Notes: generated by a model not told the origin, from the sequence alone. DNA of 64,000 bases from Roseovarius sp. THAF9 (GCF_009363715.1 NZ_CP045407.1:1-64000); one strand, 5' to 3'; shown: positions 33,397 through 42,917, counted from the first letter of the stretch. Made by a program: numbers and translations.

Positions 33397-34050
33397 ATGT
33401 TTGCACATTTTGTCCGAGGGGTCCCACCCGTGCCGAGACCAGCGAAAAACCTGAAGCTTGAAGAGCGCATCGAAGTCGCGCGGCGCTTTGCGGCTGGCGA
33501 GAGCGCGAAGGAGCTGGCGGCGGCGTTTGGCATCTCGCCGCGCCATGTGAACCGGCTCGCAAAAGAGGAGGCGGGCGAGGGGCTCGCGGTGCGCGATCCG
33601 AGCGAGACAGTGGCCTTCCGGGCCAGCCGATCCGAGCTAGACGCCTTCGATGCCGAGTGGCGCGAACGGGGTTTTGCCAACCGGTCCCAGGCGCTCAATG
33701 CGGTGCTGCGCGGACAATGCGGATTTCTCGATGTACCCCGTGATCTGGTCTCGGAATTCTGCGGCGCATGGCGTCAGGCGAAGGATGTGAGCGACGCTGG
33801 ATTGGTGCTCGCCAAGGCGGTCCATCGCGGTCGACTGGAGGTCTCGGAGGCGGACCGCGCGGTACTGATCGAACTGCTCGATTTGGCGCAGTCCATGAGC
33901 CGTGAGATGGGCCGGATGAAAGATGCGGCGCAAGCGCTGCGTCATCAGGAGTGGCCGCAAAAGGAAGAAGGGCAGGGGGCGGATGACGCGGTTCTGGAGG
34001 ATGGCCCGCGCACGATCGAGCGCGGATTGAGGCTCGTCAGGAATGGCTGA
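33397..34050 (+). CDS. VirD1/MobC-like relaxosome accessory protein
   Basis: 217 aa. N-terminal helix-turn-helix (LKLEERIEVARRFAAGESAKELAAAFGISPRHVNRLAKEE, about 18-58), then a MobC/VirD1-like segment (VAFRASRSELDAFDAEWRERGFANRSQALNAVLRGQCGF) and a helical C-terminus. Such proteins melt oriT DNA so the relaxase can nick. Starts within the oriT candidate and overlaps virD2 by eight bases. The upstream start choice is uncertain: no strong Shine-Dalgarno is seen; GTG at 33430 (VPRPAKNL) is an alternative. Confidence 0.75.
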   Translation: MFAHFVRGVPPVPRPAKNLKLEERIEVARRFAAGESAKELAAAFGISPRHVNRLAKEEAGEGLAVRDPSETVAFRASRSELDAFDAEWRERGFANRSQALNAVLRGQCGFLDVPRDLVSEFCGAWRQAKDVSDAGLVLAKAVHRGRLEVSEADRAVLIELLDLAQSMSREMGRMKDAAQALRHQEWPQKEEGQGADDAVLEDGPRTIERGLRLVRNG

Positions 34051-35971
34051 TCCGCTCGCCCTCTATGCCTCGGTCATGGGCCGGCTCTGGGAGGATGAGC
34101 GCATCCGGGGCCAGGCCGCAGCGCGGATCGACGCCCGGCTGGCGGGCCGTCGGCAGGGGCGGAGTTTCGCGCGGGTGGGGTCGCTGTCGGCGCGAAACGC
34201 GCTGAAAGCGGCCTCGGGTCAGAGCCGGGCGGCGGTGTTCAAACGGATCCGGGCAGGAGGCTGCAAGACGCGTTCTTCGCTTGGGGCACAGATCTCTTAC
34301 ATCAACGACAAGGCGGTCTACACCTATTCGACGATGACCAACGCGCTGACCGATGCGGCGGTGCTCTCTGAGGATCAGAAAGAGGACATCATCGAGGACT
34401 GGGCCGGGACCTGGCGCGGCTCGACCAAGCTCGGGTTCACCTCACACATGCTGCTCTCGTTCCCGACCGACGTAACGGTCGATCAGGTGCGCGACATCGC
34501 GATGGACTGGACGGAGCATTTCTTCGAGAGCGGGGAATACGGCGACCAGTGGGACTATGTCCTCGCGGTCCATGACGACCGCGCGCACAAGCACGCGCAC
34601 ATCATCCTGAACAACCGCGGTGTCGAAAACGGCACCTGGTTCTCCTGCTGGGCCGAGGGCGTGATGTCGCCGCAGCTCATGCGGGAGAAGCAGGCCGAGA
34701 TCGCGGAACGCTACGGCGTGATGCTCGACGCCACGACCCGGCTCGAGCGCGGTATCTTCGAGAAGCCCGCCGGGATCGAGGAGATCTACCGCGCCAAGGA
34801 AGAAGCCCGGCTGCCGCGCGAGATCGTCATGACAGCCCAGGAATCCGCCATCGCGCAGGCGCAGGTGGTGGGCTTCGCCAAGGACTACAAGAACCTCGCC
34901 GACCTGCTGGACCGGATGGACCGGCGCCACATGGCGCGCGCCGTGCGCGGCATGGCGGACGGTCTCGGCTCCGGTACGCCGTGGAACTTCACCGAAGGAG
35001 AGATAGACATGAAGGACATCAAGACCGTCGGTGATGCGATCGACTATTCCGAGCGCACCATTGAGGCGCTGCGACTCAAGGCCGAGGAGTTGGACCCGGC
35101 CGAGCGCGCCGCCTTCGAGGCCAAGGCCGCGCCGATTATCGCAGACCTCTCGCAGATGGTGCCGGACCCGGAACTGCGCGCGCGGTTTGGCAAGCAGCTT
35201 GAAGAGCCCTATCCGCCGGGGGCGGGCAGCGAGGTGCTGATCGCCGCACTTCGGTCCGGCAATGACGACGGGCTGCGTGACGTGCTCGAGCGCGCTGTCG
35301 GCGCGGGCATTGACAGCGAAGAACTGGTGGCACGCATCGCTGTGGGCGGTACGCGAAACTACGGTACGGCGCAGGACTGGGTCGAGCGGGACATGAACGC
35401 GGTGCTGTCGAGGGACGGTCTCAGCGTTGAGACCGCGACTGACGACCAGCTCGATGCGGCGCTCGAGAAGGTCGACGGCGTGATGGACGCGCTGATGGAG
35501 CGGGCGAAGGAGATGGGCGTCGAGATCGTCCGGACCCTTGCCGATGAGGAGGAGGCGACACTGCCCCTCATTGACGAGGATGACCGGACGCCCAATCCCT
35601 ATCTGCAGGACCTCGCCGACATGTTGCGCGACGGCAAGCTCACCGAGGAACAGGAAGAGACCGTCGAGCGGACCCTGCAAGCTGAGCTCTTCAAGGAGTT
35701 GGGCGAAGAAGGCTTGGCCGAACTTCGCCGCGGCAACTACGAGGTGCTGGATGCGGCCCTGCCGAGCAAGCTTGATCAAATCACCGTCACGCAGGAGTTT
35801 CTCGAAATGACCTTCGAGGAGACCGGCGACCAGGTCTTCACCGATCGCGCCGCCGGGTTGCAGCAGGACAAGGCGACCGAAGTGGCGCGGCTGCGCGGCC
35901 AGCAAGAGTCGCAGGAGTTGGGCCGGGATCCTGGCCGTGACCGCGGACTCGACGACGAGATGGAATTCTAA
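34043..35971 (+). CDS. virD2: VirD2-like relaxase (MobP type)
   Basis: 642 aa. Conserved relaxase elements: Tyr-containing QISYINDKAVYTYSTM (about 86-101, catalytic Tyr within it), SHMLLSFPTDVT, and the histidine motif HDDRAHKHAHIILNN at about 177-191 (HxHxH metal site). After residue 300 comes a long acidic helical tail of unknown function (EEATLPLIDEDDR and similar) that ends GLDDEMEF. Nicks oriT, stays covalently bound to the 5' end and is exported through the T4SS. Overlaps the virD1-like gene and precedes virD4. Confidence 0.88.
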   Translation: MADPLALYASVMGRLWEDERIRGQAAARIDARLAGRRQGRSFARVGSLSARNALKAASGQSRAAVFKRIRAGGCKTRSSLGAQISYINDKAVYTYSTMTNALTDAAVLSEDQKEDIIEDWAGTWRGSTKLGFTSHMLLSFPTDVTVDQVRDIAMDWTEHFFESGEYGDQWDYVLAVHDDRAHKHAHIILNNRGVENGTWFSCWAEGVMSPQLMREKQAEIAERYGVMLDATTRLERGIFEKPAGIEEIYRAKEEARLPREIVMTAQESAIAQAQVVGFAKDYKNLADLLDRMDRRHMARAVRGMADGLGSGTPWNFTEGEIDMKDIKTVGDAIDYSERTIEALRLKAEELDPAERAAFEAKAAPIIADLSQMVPDPELRARFGKQLEEPYPPGAGSEVLIAALRSGNDDGLRDVLERAVGAGIDSEELVARIAVGGTRNYGTAQDWVERDMNAVLSRDGLSVETATDDQLDAALEKVDGVMDALMERAKEMGVEIVRTLADEEEATLPLIDEDDRTPNPYLQDLADMLRDGKLTEEQEETVERTLQAELFKELGEEGLAELRRGNYEVLDAALPSKLDQITVTQEFLEMTFEETGDQVFTDRAAGLQQDKATEVARLRGQQESQELGRDPGRDRGLDDEMEF

Positions 35972-35987
35972 AGGGGAGATGACCACC

Positions 35988-37901
35988 ATGACCAAGACAC
36001 TTCCCCTCTGGGCCGCGCTCCTCTTCGGTGTGATCTGCGGTGCCGTCATCGGCACCATCGTCGCTGCCTTCTACCTGACCCTGGCCCTGAAAACCGGGTT
36101 TCATAGTTTCGACATGTTGGCGCTCTGGAAGGCGAGCGCCAGCACCCGTGCGGCGCATCCCGAGGCCTTCAAGGTGGGGTTTGGCGCCGTTGGCTTCGGG
36201 GCGATTGGCCTCGGCACGCTGGCGCTCGCCTGGACCTGGAAGAAGGAGCGGGACGACTACGGCTCGGCTCATTGGCAGAGCAAGGCGGAGCTGAAGAAGA
36301 ACGACATGCTGCAGGCCCCGGGCAAGGGTTTCGTCTGTGGCAAACTCGGCGCGCCGACCTCCAAGGCCGAGTTCATCTCCTCGACCACGATCCCGCATGT
36401 GATGATGGTGGCGCCGACCCGCGCGGGTAAGGGCGTGGGTTTCGTGATCCCGAACCTCCTGAGCTTCGCGGGCTCGGTCGTGGTGCTCGATGTAAAGGGC
36501 GAGAACTTCGAGAAGACCGCGCGGCTGCGGGCACTCAACGGCGACGAGGTCTATCGCTTCAGCCCCTTCGACTGGGCCAATGCCACGCATCGTTACAACC
36601 CGCTCTCCCGGATCGCCAAGGCCCCGAGCTTCGCGCAGCGTTTCACCGAGGTTTCGATCCTTGCCGACCTCTTCCTCGACAAGGACAACAAGACGCTCGA
36701 CACCTTCTCCGAGGCTGGCAAGTCGATTTTCGTCGCCGCCTGTCTGTTGGCGATCCAGCGCGGCACGCCGAACCTTGGTGAGGTGAACAAGATCGTCGCC
36801 GGCGGCGAATACAAGAACGCCCAGTACAAGACCTACGCCGACGAGGCCGAGGAAGACATCCTGCGCGAGCTCTGGACCAACGCTGCCTCTGCTTCGTCGC
36901 GGCTGCTGACCTCGAACATCCAGGCGCTGATGACCGCCGGTCTCAAACAGTGGGACAACCCGGCGGTGCGCTCGGCCACCGAGGCGAGTGACTTCGATTT
37001 CTCGACCTTCCGAAAGACCCCGCAGTCTCTTTATATCGCGGTGTCCGAAGATCACATCGCGACGCTGGCGCCGCTCCTGCGCCTTATGTTCGCCGATCTC
37101 ATCGCCTCGATCCGGCTCAACGAACCGGGCCCGGACGAGCCGTGGCCGGTCATGATGATGATCGACGAATTCCAGCAGATGGGGGCGATGCCATACCTCG
37201 AACGCGCCATCCATTCGCTGGCAAGCTATGGCGGCCGCGTGGCGATGATCGCACAGTCACTGGCTTCCCTCGACCGGATCTATGGGCCCGAGGGCCGCGA
37301 AAGTCTCGAGAACGGGGCGGGGCTGAAGCTTTACATTACGCCTCGCGACCAGCGCACCGTGAGGGAGGTCTCCGCAGCCGTCGGCAGTACCACCCGCGAG
37401 GCGGTCACCCGGATGTATGGCCGCAACAAGGGCTTCCTTGGCGCGACCTCGACTTCAGCGCGTCTGGAAGAGCGGCCGCTCTTGTCGGAGACAGAAGCGC
37501 GTCTGATGGACCCTGACGAGGTCATCATCCTCGCCTCGCCCCAGCACCCGATCAAGGCGAGCCGGATCAAGTATTACGACGATCCCTCCTTCAAGGATAT
37601 GCTCGCCCGCCAGGAGGGCAAGCCATTCCCCTATCCGCCGAGCGTGCAGGGTGTGGGTCCTTGGGGCGGCGACGGTGGTGACGCGGTCGGCGCAGGCGAG
37701 CCTGTGAAAACAGCCGAACGCTCGCCTGTCCGGGATCGATCACAGCGGCGCGAAGCGCGCGCTATGAGCGTGATGGCGTTGGAGGCCGGGCGCGGTCGGC
37801 CTGAGCCGGAGACGCTCGAACGGGAAGCGGCTGTGCCGAAGGAATGGGAAGCGGCGCTCGATCGGCAGGAGGATTTTATCGAGGAGTTGTTGGGTGGGTG
37901 A
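35988..37901 (+). CDS. virD4: VirD4/TraG-type conjugative coupling ATPase
   Basis: 638 aa from the second of two nearby ATGs; AGGGGAG is 9 bases before it and touches the first. Two N-terminal membrane segments (LWAALLFGVICGAVIGTIVAAFYLTL and VGFGAVGFGAIGLGTLALAW), Walker A APTRAGKG at about 142-149, VVVLDVKGENFEKTA, Walker B VMMMIDEFQQMG at about 386-397, and MIAQSLASLDRIYG. Couples the relaxosome to the secretion channel at the inner membrane. C-terminal 60 residues are charged and variable. Confidence 0.93.
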   Translation: MTKTLPLWAALLFGVICGAVIGTIVAAFYLTLALKTGFHSFDMLALWKASASTRAAHPEAFKVGFGAVGFGAIGLGTLALAWTWKKERDDYGSAHWQSKAELKKNDMLQAPGKGFVCGKLGAPTSKAEFISSTTIPHVMMVAPTRAGKGVGFVIPNLLSFAGSVVVLDVKGENFEKTARLRALNGDEVYRFSPFDWANATHRYNPLSRIAKAPSFAQRFTEVSILADLFLDKDNKTLDTFSEAGKSIFVAACLLAIQRGTPNLGEVNKIVAGGEYKNAQYKTYADEAEEDILRELWTNAASASSRLLTSNIQALMTAGLKQWDNPAVRSATEASDFDFSTFRKTPQSLYIAVSEDHIATLAPLLRLMFADLIASIRLNEPGPDEPWPVMMMIDEFQQMGAMPYLERAIHSLASYGGRVAMIAQSLASLDRIYGPEGRESLENGAGLKLYITPRDQRTVREVSAAVGSTTREAVTRMYGRNKGFLGATSTSARLEERPLLSETEARLMDPDEVIILASPQHPIKASRIKYYDDPSFKDMLARQEGKPFPYPPSVQGVGPWGGDGGDAVGAGEPVKTAERSPVRDRSQRREARAMSVMALEAGRGRPEPETLEREAAVPKEWEAALDRQEDFIEELLGG

Positions 37902-37919
37902 GCGTGGTCGATTGGTCCC

Positions 37920-39341
37920 CTATTCGTCGTAGTAACATTTCAAATCGCGTCGCTCTTTCAACTGGGCAGGTCGGTAAGGCTTGACCTCGCCACACTGGGC
38001 GACGGCCTTGGCTCGCATGCGCTCTTCGACTGAAGGATGGAGTGGGAAGTCGTCGCCAACTGCGCGAATTCCCTTCTTCCAGCGGATGCGGAGGGGTCCA
38101 AAGGCTACCATCGCGTCTTCGCGGTGCTGCAGACCCAGAGGGTCAGGGGCGCGGTTCAAGACGTTCTCGTTGATCTGGATCGACGGAACGCAGTCTTTCA
38201 ATTCGTCGACCATCCAATCGAGGGCGATGTCGCTCAGGCGGGACTCTGCCTCTGGATAGCTTCCGCCAATGTCGCTATGGCAGCCTGGGAACCAGACCTG
38301 CTTCAGCCACTTCGGCTCTCGATCTTTGGTCTCAATCGCGGCCGCCTTGGATGCCCATCCGACCCTTGGAAAGTCAGCACGGTCTTCGTCGATCGCCATG
38401 GCGTGACGGGCGTGTTGGACATCGGGATCCAACCACTTGTCGTAGTTGCGCTTGTTCCACGCCGCGAAGTGACCCGTTTTGAGGATCTGCGGCCAATCAG
38501 TTGGGCGCCAGAGCTTCAGTTTGCGGTCGGGATCGTCCGAGAAATACTTGAAGTTGTCGAGCAAAAGGGAACCAAGCTGCCAAAGAAGCGCAGCCAGTAG
38601 TAGGCCGAGTGGAACAACCAAAAGCCAAGGCCACCCGAATGCAACGCCTGCGGCAAAAGCCGCTCCGGCCCCGAACGTGACGCCCCAGACCAAGGTGCGG
38701 ACAATTGCCGTTCGCAGTGATGCCACCGTGTCGAAGACCCCGATGAAGGTAGGCTGAACGTTGCCTTGGTTATCGTCACCTTCAATGGGAAAGCTCGAAT
38801 ACTTCTTGCGGAATCGTTTGCCGAGCTCTTCGCGGTTTACAAAGTATGGGTTCTGTGTCCGTGGTTTTCCTGCCCCGTGGTTATAGACGAACTTCACAGC
38901 GTCCTTGGCGATCTTGCGCAGGCCGGGCCCGTGACGCGGCACTGGAGAACCATCGGGCATCTGCGTCGGGACACCGCAAAGGTTCATGACATTGGCGAGT
39001 GCTCTGACTGTATAGGCTCCGCGAGAGAACCCAAACAGCAGCACGCGATCGCCGGGCTCGTAATGGGCGATGATCTGCTCGTAGCAATCGATGATGTTGT
39101 GGTCGATACCAGTTCCGACGGCGCTTTCCAGGATCGGCTTGATCCGACCGAAAAACCCACCACTTTCACCGGTTCCCAAGCCCGGGTCGTAAAAGGCTAC
39201 CTGGTCCTTCGGGCTAATTGGTGAATCTGGACCCGGACGCATGGCGCGATACATCTTGTAAACATTCGACAGCCGTTGGTCCGGCCTGGCACCACCCATC
39301 TGGCCGGTTCCGTCCGAGAATATGCAGATGTTCTTTACCAT
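37920..39341 (-). CDS. DUF2235 alpha/beta-hydrolase with two membrane segments
   Basis: 473 aa from the ATG at MVKNICIFSDGTGQMGGARP; the frame is open further upstream but only the sequence from here matches the family. DUF2235 includes Tle1-type phospholipases of type VI secretion. Seen: oxyanion/N-terminal ICIFSDGTGQ, nucleophile elbow GFSRGAYTVR (Ser about 106), acid Asp in IGVFDTVASL, His in WFPGCHSDIGGSYPE, and two adjacent hydrophobic segments (TLVWGVTFGAGAAFAAGVAF, WLLVVPLGLLLAALLWQLG; about 210-255). Single gene on the opposite strand to its neighbours, between virD4 and a WGR gene. No secretion system VI genes nearby, so a membrane-active toxin or defence effector is a reasonable inference. 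Confidence 0.82.
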   Translation of the reverse strand: MVKNICIFSDGTGQMGGARPDQRLSNVYKMYRAMRPGPDSPISPKDQVAFYDPGLGTGESGGFFGRIKPILESAVGTGIDHNIIDCYEQIIAHYEPGDRVLLFGFSRGAYTVRALANVMNLCGVPTQMPDGSPVPRHGPGLRKIAKDAVKFVYNHGAGKPRTQNPYFVNREELGKRFRKKYSSFPIEGDDNQGNVQPTFIGVFDTVASLRTAIVRTLVWGVTFGAGAAFAAGVAFGWPWLLVVPLGLLLAALLWQLGSLLLDNFKYFSDDPDRKLKLWRPTDWPQILKTGHFAAWNKRNYDKWLDPDVQHARHAMAIDEDRADFPRVGWASKAAAIETKDREPKWLKQVWFPGCHSDIGGSYPEAESRLSDIALDWMVDELKDCVPSIQINENVLNRAPDPLGLQHREDAMVAFGPLRIRWKKGIRAVGDDFPLHPSVEERMRAKAVAQCGEVKPYRPAQLKERRDLKCYYDE

Positions 39342-39506
39342 TTGTCGCCCTATCGAAGAACACGAAGTACAGTCAAAGTCCCGAACCTGCAGCGGTTCTG
39401 CCAAGCTAGGGAGGAGTGCAGCGAAAAAGTTTCGCCCGAGTCGGGAAAAATTAGAACATAGTGGAAACGCATATGTCCACCTGATATTGTGGCACAGAAG
39501 AGGGGT

Positions 39507-39905
39507 ATGCCCAATATGTTGGATACGATGCAACAAATGGAAGTGTTCCCGACGACGATCGATCTTAAGCGGATCGACCCGTCTCTCAACATGCGGCGCT
39601 TCTATCGGATGAGCATTCAGTTTGACCTGTTTGGCGGCGCTTGCCTCGTTCGGGAGTGGGGCCGTATCGGGTTTCGAGGGCAGATGATGATCGAACAGCA
39701 TGATGACGAGGGCAAGGCTGTCACGGCGCTCGTGAAGCTTATGGCGACCAAGACGCGGCGAGGGTATCGAGCTGCTGTGGATCAACGTGAGCAGCTGGTC
39801 TCGGGTGTGCCGCCATTGCCGCTAAACAAGACGAACGTAAAATCAAGAACATACGGACTGAGGGGTTATAGGAAATCTGCAAATACGGTTCCGCAAAAAG
39901 GTTGA
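39507..39905 (+). CDS. WGR-domain protein
   Basis: 132 aa if started at the ATG of MPNMLDTMQQM; GTG at 39489 and ATG at 39516 are alternatives. The WGR domain (MRRFYRMSIQFDLFGGACLVREWGRIGFRGQMMIEQHDDEGKAVTALVKLMATKTRRGY) makes up most of the protein; the family binds nucleic acids and is best known from PARPs, where it contacts DNA ends. The C-terminal 35 residues are basic. Divergent from the DUF2235 gene and 55 bases ahead of the CBASS operon. Role unknown. Confidence 0.8.
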   Translation: MPNMLDTMQQMEVFPTTIDLKRIDPSLNMRRFYRMSIQFDLFGGACLVREWGRIGFRGQMMIEQHDDEGKAVTALVKLMATKTRRGYRAAVDQREQLVSGVPPLPLNKTNVKSRTYGLRGYRKSANTVPQKG

Positions 39906-39960
39906 AAAGTCGCGCCCAAGCGAACATCTTTAAGTTGAAGTCATTTGAGTTAGGAATTTG

Positions 39961-41199
39961 ATGATGAACACGAGTTCGAACATAGGTTTTGGCTATAACG
40001 TTGCGATTGAAAAACTTGCTGAAGAATTGGCAGTGCCACAAGATCGCATTGATCAAGCCGAAAGACGCTACAAGGACCTTGGCGAGTTTTTGCATCGCGA
40101 TGAGTCCAAGGTTCGTGCTTATGATCCCGATGTCTATATCCAAGGCTCTTTCGCGCTCGGCACACCGATCAAGCCGACATCCAAGGACGAAGATTACGAT
40201 CTCGACATCGTTGTCTCGTTCCGGTCGCTGACGAAAGCACAAATTTCCCAAGCAGATCTTCGCGCTCTTCTGCTGGCTGAGCTCCAGGCGTATCGCGATG
40301 CACGAGGGATCAAGAACGAGGTCGGTGAGTCTAGAAGGTGCTGTACCTTGATTTACGCCGATGGTGCGCAATTCCACATGGACGTATTGCCCGCAGTTCC
40401 AGACGAGGCAAAAATGCGTGCAGTCCTTTCTACCTACCTCGCGGATCAATCGCTCGCGGAAGGTGCGATCGCCATCACCGACAGCGACAAGGCTGAAACT
40501 TACCATGTCATCACGGATGAGTGGCGCACGAGCAATCCCAGAGGCTTTGCCGCATGGTTCAAGTCGAGGCAGATCGCACAACTGAATGAACGTCGCAGGG
40601 CATTCCTCGACGCCCAAGGCAAAGTGACAGCGAGTGTGGAAGACGTCCCGGTATTTCGGGTGCGAACGCCTCTCCAGTCATCCATCATGATCTTGAAGCG
40701 TCACAGGGATGAGTGGTTCGCGGAGCAGGATTCGGACCTGAAGGTTATTAGTGTGATCCTTACGACGCTCTCAACCCATGCTTATGCAGGCGAAGCAAGG
40801 GTATCGGATGCAATTGCCAAGATTCTGAGGGACATGCATCTCGCGATCGAAGAACGGAATGGGGTGTCATGGATCGCCAACCCGACTGACCCTTCAGAGA
40901 ATTTTGCGGATAGGTGGGAAAAATTTCCCAAGCGCCGGGAATCATTCTTCAAGTGGCTGGAGGCTGCTCGAACGGATTTTGGTGCCGTTCAAAGGTTCAG
41001 CGACACAAATATTGTTCTAAACGAGCTCTCACGAAATCTTGGAAGCACCCTTGTTGAAGGTGCGCGCTCGAGGGTAGCGGCATCTGCGGGGTCACGTGCG
41101 GTATCCGTTGCTCCTGCCGCTGCAGCCGGGGCTTCTGCGCCCGGTCTCGTTTTTGGTGGTGAGGATCGGAGGCCGACGGAGCCAAAAGGTTTTGGTTGA
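39961..41199 (+). CDS. CD-NTase (cGAS/DncV-like cyclase), CBASS 1
   Basis: 412 aa counted from ATG at 39961 (ATG at 39964 also possible; AGGA is 5 or 8 bases upstream). Pol-beta nucleotidyltransferase core: GS at 62-63 (YIQGSFALGT), metal Asp80 and Asp82 (DEDYDLDIV), third Asp141 (QFHMDVLPAVPD). Makes a cyclic oligonucleotide on phage infection. The tail ends in PKGFG; in type II CBASS Cap2 conjugates the cyclase through its C-terminal residue, and a terminal Gly fits that. First gene of the CD-NTase-cap2-cap3-cap5 set. Base composition is lower in GC than the flanking transfer genes, suggesting acquisition. Confidence 0.9.
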   Translation: MMNTSSNIGFGYNVAIEKLAEELAVPQDRIDQAERRYKDLGEFLHRDESKVRAYDPDVYIQGSFALGTPIKPTSKDEDYDLDIVVSFRSLTKAQISQADLRALLLAELQAYRDARGIKNEVGESRRCCTLIYADGAQFHMDVLPAVPDEAKMRAVLSTYLADQSLAEGAIAITDSDKAETYHVITDEWRTSNPRGFAAWFKSRQIAQLNERRRAFLDAQGKVTASVEDVPVFRVRTPLQSSIMILKRHRDEWFAEQDSDLKVISVILTTLSTHAYAGEARVSDAIAKILRDMHLAIEERNGVSWIANPTDPSENFADRWEKFPKRRESFFKWLEAARTDFGAVQRFSDTNIVLNELSRNLGSTLVEGARSRVAASAGSRAVSVAPAAAAGASAPGLVFGGEDRRPTEPKGFG

Positions 41200-42917
41200 T
41201 GGACTTCACAGCCGGCGAAGCGCGGCTAATCCGTGAGTGTGAAGAGCTCGCTGACCTAGCAGCGGCATCAGATTGGCTGGAAGAACCCGAATTCGGCAAA
41301 AACGCAGATGGCCTGCTGACCTGGTCGTTTGTTCTGCTCGCCGGTGAGCGTCGCATTCCATTCCGGCTGGTTTTCCCAGCACTTTTTCCAGATCTGCCAC
41401 CATTTGTATTTCCAGCCGATAGCTCGGTCCGGCTATCCCAGCACCAGTATGGCGAGGGTGGCGAACTATGCCTTCAGTATAGACCGGATAACTGGCATCC
41501 CGACTGCAAGAGTGTGGATGTAGTAAGGAGTGCCAAAGCACTTCTTGAGGCAACGACAAAGGACGATGCTTTCTCAGACGTGGAAAGTGCTCATCCAGCC
41601 GACTTACCTTCGCTGCTCTCGGGGTGCTCCCGGCGCTTCATGCTACCGCCTGACACCGCACGCCTTTTAAGGTTGCGCCTTGCCGGACACGCAACCGATA
41701 TTCATATGACTTTGGAGCGCCGGGTTGGGGGGTCTGAAGTTCTTGTTGCTCGCATCGCGAGCATCGGGCTGGATTGTGGCTTACGGGTGCCGATTGATGG
41801 TGCGGGATTTGGGGGAAGGGTGGTCCCTGGGGTCCTATATCGATTGCCCGATATTCGACAAATTCCAGATCTGCATCCTGAAGAGCTCAAGGGGCTCTTG
41901 TACCAGTACCTGCCTTCATGGCTCCGTAAATGGGTAGAAGACGCCGGCGACATGTTGGTTGTCATGTCAAATGGCAGGCGAGAGGTATTGCTGCGCGTTC
42001 GGCACAACGGAGCGAAACGAAAGATTGACCTGTTTCATACCTTTGAACCGCCGAAGGCTAGAGAACGCCGACTCCACGGGAAGATGTTTCGAGAATCTAG
42101 CATCTGCATCATTGGCGCAGGTTCGCTGGGATCAAAAGTGGCCGCCAGTCTTGCGCGCGAAGGCGTCGGTCATTTCATGTTGCTGGATAATGATGTCCTT
42201 TGGTCCGACAACTTAGTTCGGAACGAACTCGATGAAATGGATGTGGGGCATCACAAGGCAGTTTCTCTAAGGCACAGATTGTTGCGAATAAATCCGGTAG
42301 TGAAAGTCGGTGCCTTGGGTATGAGTCTGACGTCTCAATCCGCTGTCCAGCATATTACTCAGTTGAGCGAGATCATCAGCACTTGTGATCTCGTCATAGA
42401 TACGACGGCTGATAGCGGTGTGTTTCGAATGGCAGCAGCCATTTGCACGCAGAAGCGTAAACCTCTTGTTTGGGGACGAGTCTACGCGGGAGGGCTCGGA
42501 GGATTGATTGCACGAAGTATCCCGTCTGAAGATCCGCCACCACTGACCGCTGCAACTCAATTGCGGGCATGGTGCGACGAGAAAGGCATGGCACCGCCAG
42601 AGGGCCGCGAGCACAATTACGGGGTGCAAGGTGATGATGACGATGAGCCCCTTTTCGCTTCTGACGGCGATGTGGGTGTCATTGCCAACAGGCTGGTACG
42701 TCACTCCCTGGACGCCCTTGCAACTACAGAGATGAGAGTTCATCCGGAACCTGCCTATTTTATCGGCCTGCGCAAAGGTTGGATCTTTGATCATCCCTTC
42801 GACACCCATCCAGTCATTTTCGCTCCTCACGAAGGATGGGAAAAGGGCAGCAAAAGTTGTGCAGAAGAGGGCGTTGAGCGCGTCATGACTCACCTGGGAG
42901 TACAAGATGACGCTTAG
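41199..42917 (+). CDS. cap2: Cap2: E2-E1 fusion ubiquitin-transferase-like enzyme
   Basis: 572 aa from the ATG that overlaps the cyclase stop (TGATG). N-terminal E2-like domain with active Cys91 in GGELCLQYRPDNWHPDC, then a ThiF/E1 adenylation domain: nucleotide loop ICIIGAGSLGSKVAASLAREGVG (about 302-324), MLLDNDVLWSDNLVRNELDEMDVGHHKA, and DLVIDTTADSGVFRMAAAI. Cap2 activates the cyclase C-terminus and transfers it to targets, priming cyclic-nucleotide synthesis. The first 130 residues and fusion order fit Cap2. Overlaps cap3 by 11 bases. Confidence 0.9.
   Translation: MDFTAGEARLIRECEELADLAAASDWLEEPEFGKNADGLLTWSFVLLAGERRIPFRLVFPALFPDLPPFVFPADSSVRLSQHQYGEGGELCLQYRPDNWHPDCKSVDVVRSAKALLEATTKDDAFSDVESAHPADLPSLLSGCSRRFMLPPDTARLLRLRLAGHATDIHMTLERRVGGSEVLVARIASIGLDCGLRVPIDGAGFGGRVVPGVLYRLPDIRQIPDLHPEELKGLLYQYLPSWLRKWVEDAGDMLVVMSNGRREVLLRVRHNGAKRKIDLFHTFEPPKARERRLHGKMFRESSICIIGAGSLGSKVAASLAREGVGHFMLLDNDVLWSDNLVRNELDEMDVGHHKAVSLRHRLLRINPVVKVGALGMSLTSQSAVQHITQLSEIISTCDLVIDTTADSGVFRMAAAICTQKRKPLVWGRVYAGGLGGLIARSIPSEDPPPLTAATQLRAWCDEKGMAPPEGREHNYGVQGDDDDEPLFASDGDVGVIANRLVRHSLDALATTEMRVHPEPAYFIGLRKGWIFDHPFDTHPVIFAPHEGWEKGSKSCAEEGVERVMTHLGVQDDA

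Noticed and set aside
34442..36058. Long open frame on the minus strand opposite the relaxase gene (about 538 codons)
   Set aside because: Mirror of the GC-rich relaxase codons; no family resemblance, and it would overlap an unambiguous relaxase with intact motifs.
35838..37214. Minus-strand open frame of about 458 codons opposite virD4
   Set aside because: Antisense shadow of the coupling ATPase gene; composition (Arg/Gly/His/Asp-rich, no domains) is typical of reverse-strand GC-rich frames.
39342..39785. Extension of the DUF2235 frame by about 148 codons upstream
   Set aside because: No similarity to the family before MVKNICIFSDGTG, and it would overlap the WGR gene on the other strand.
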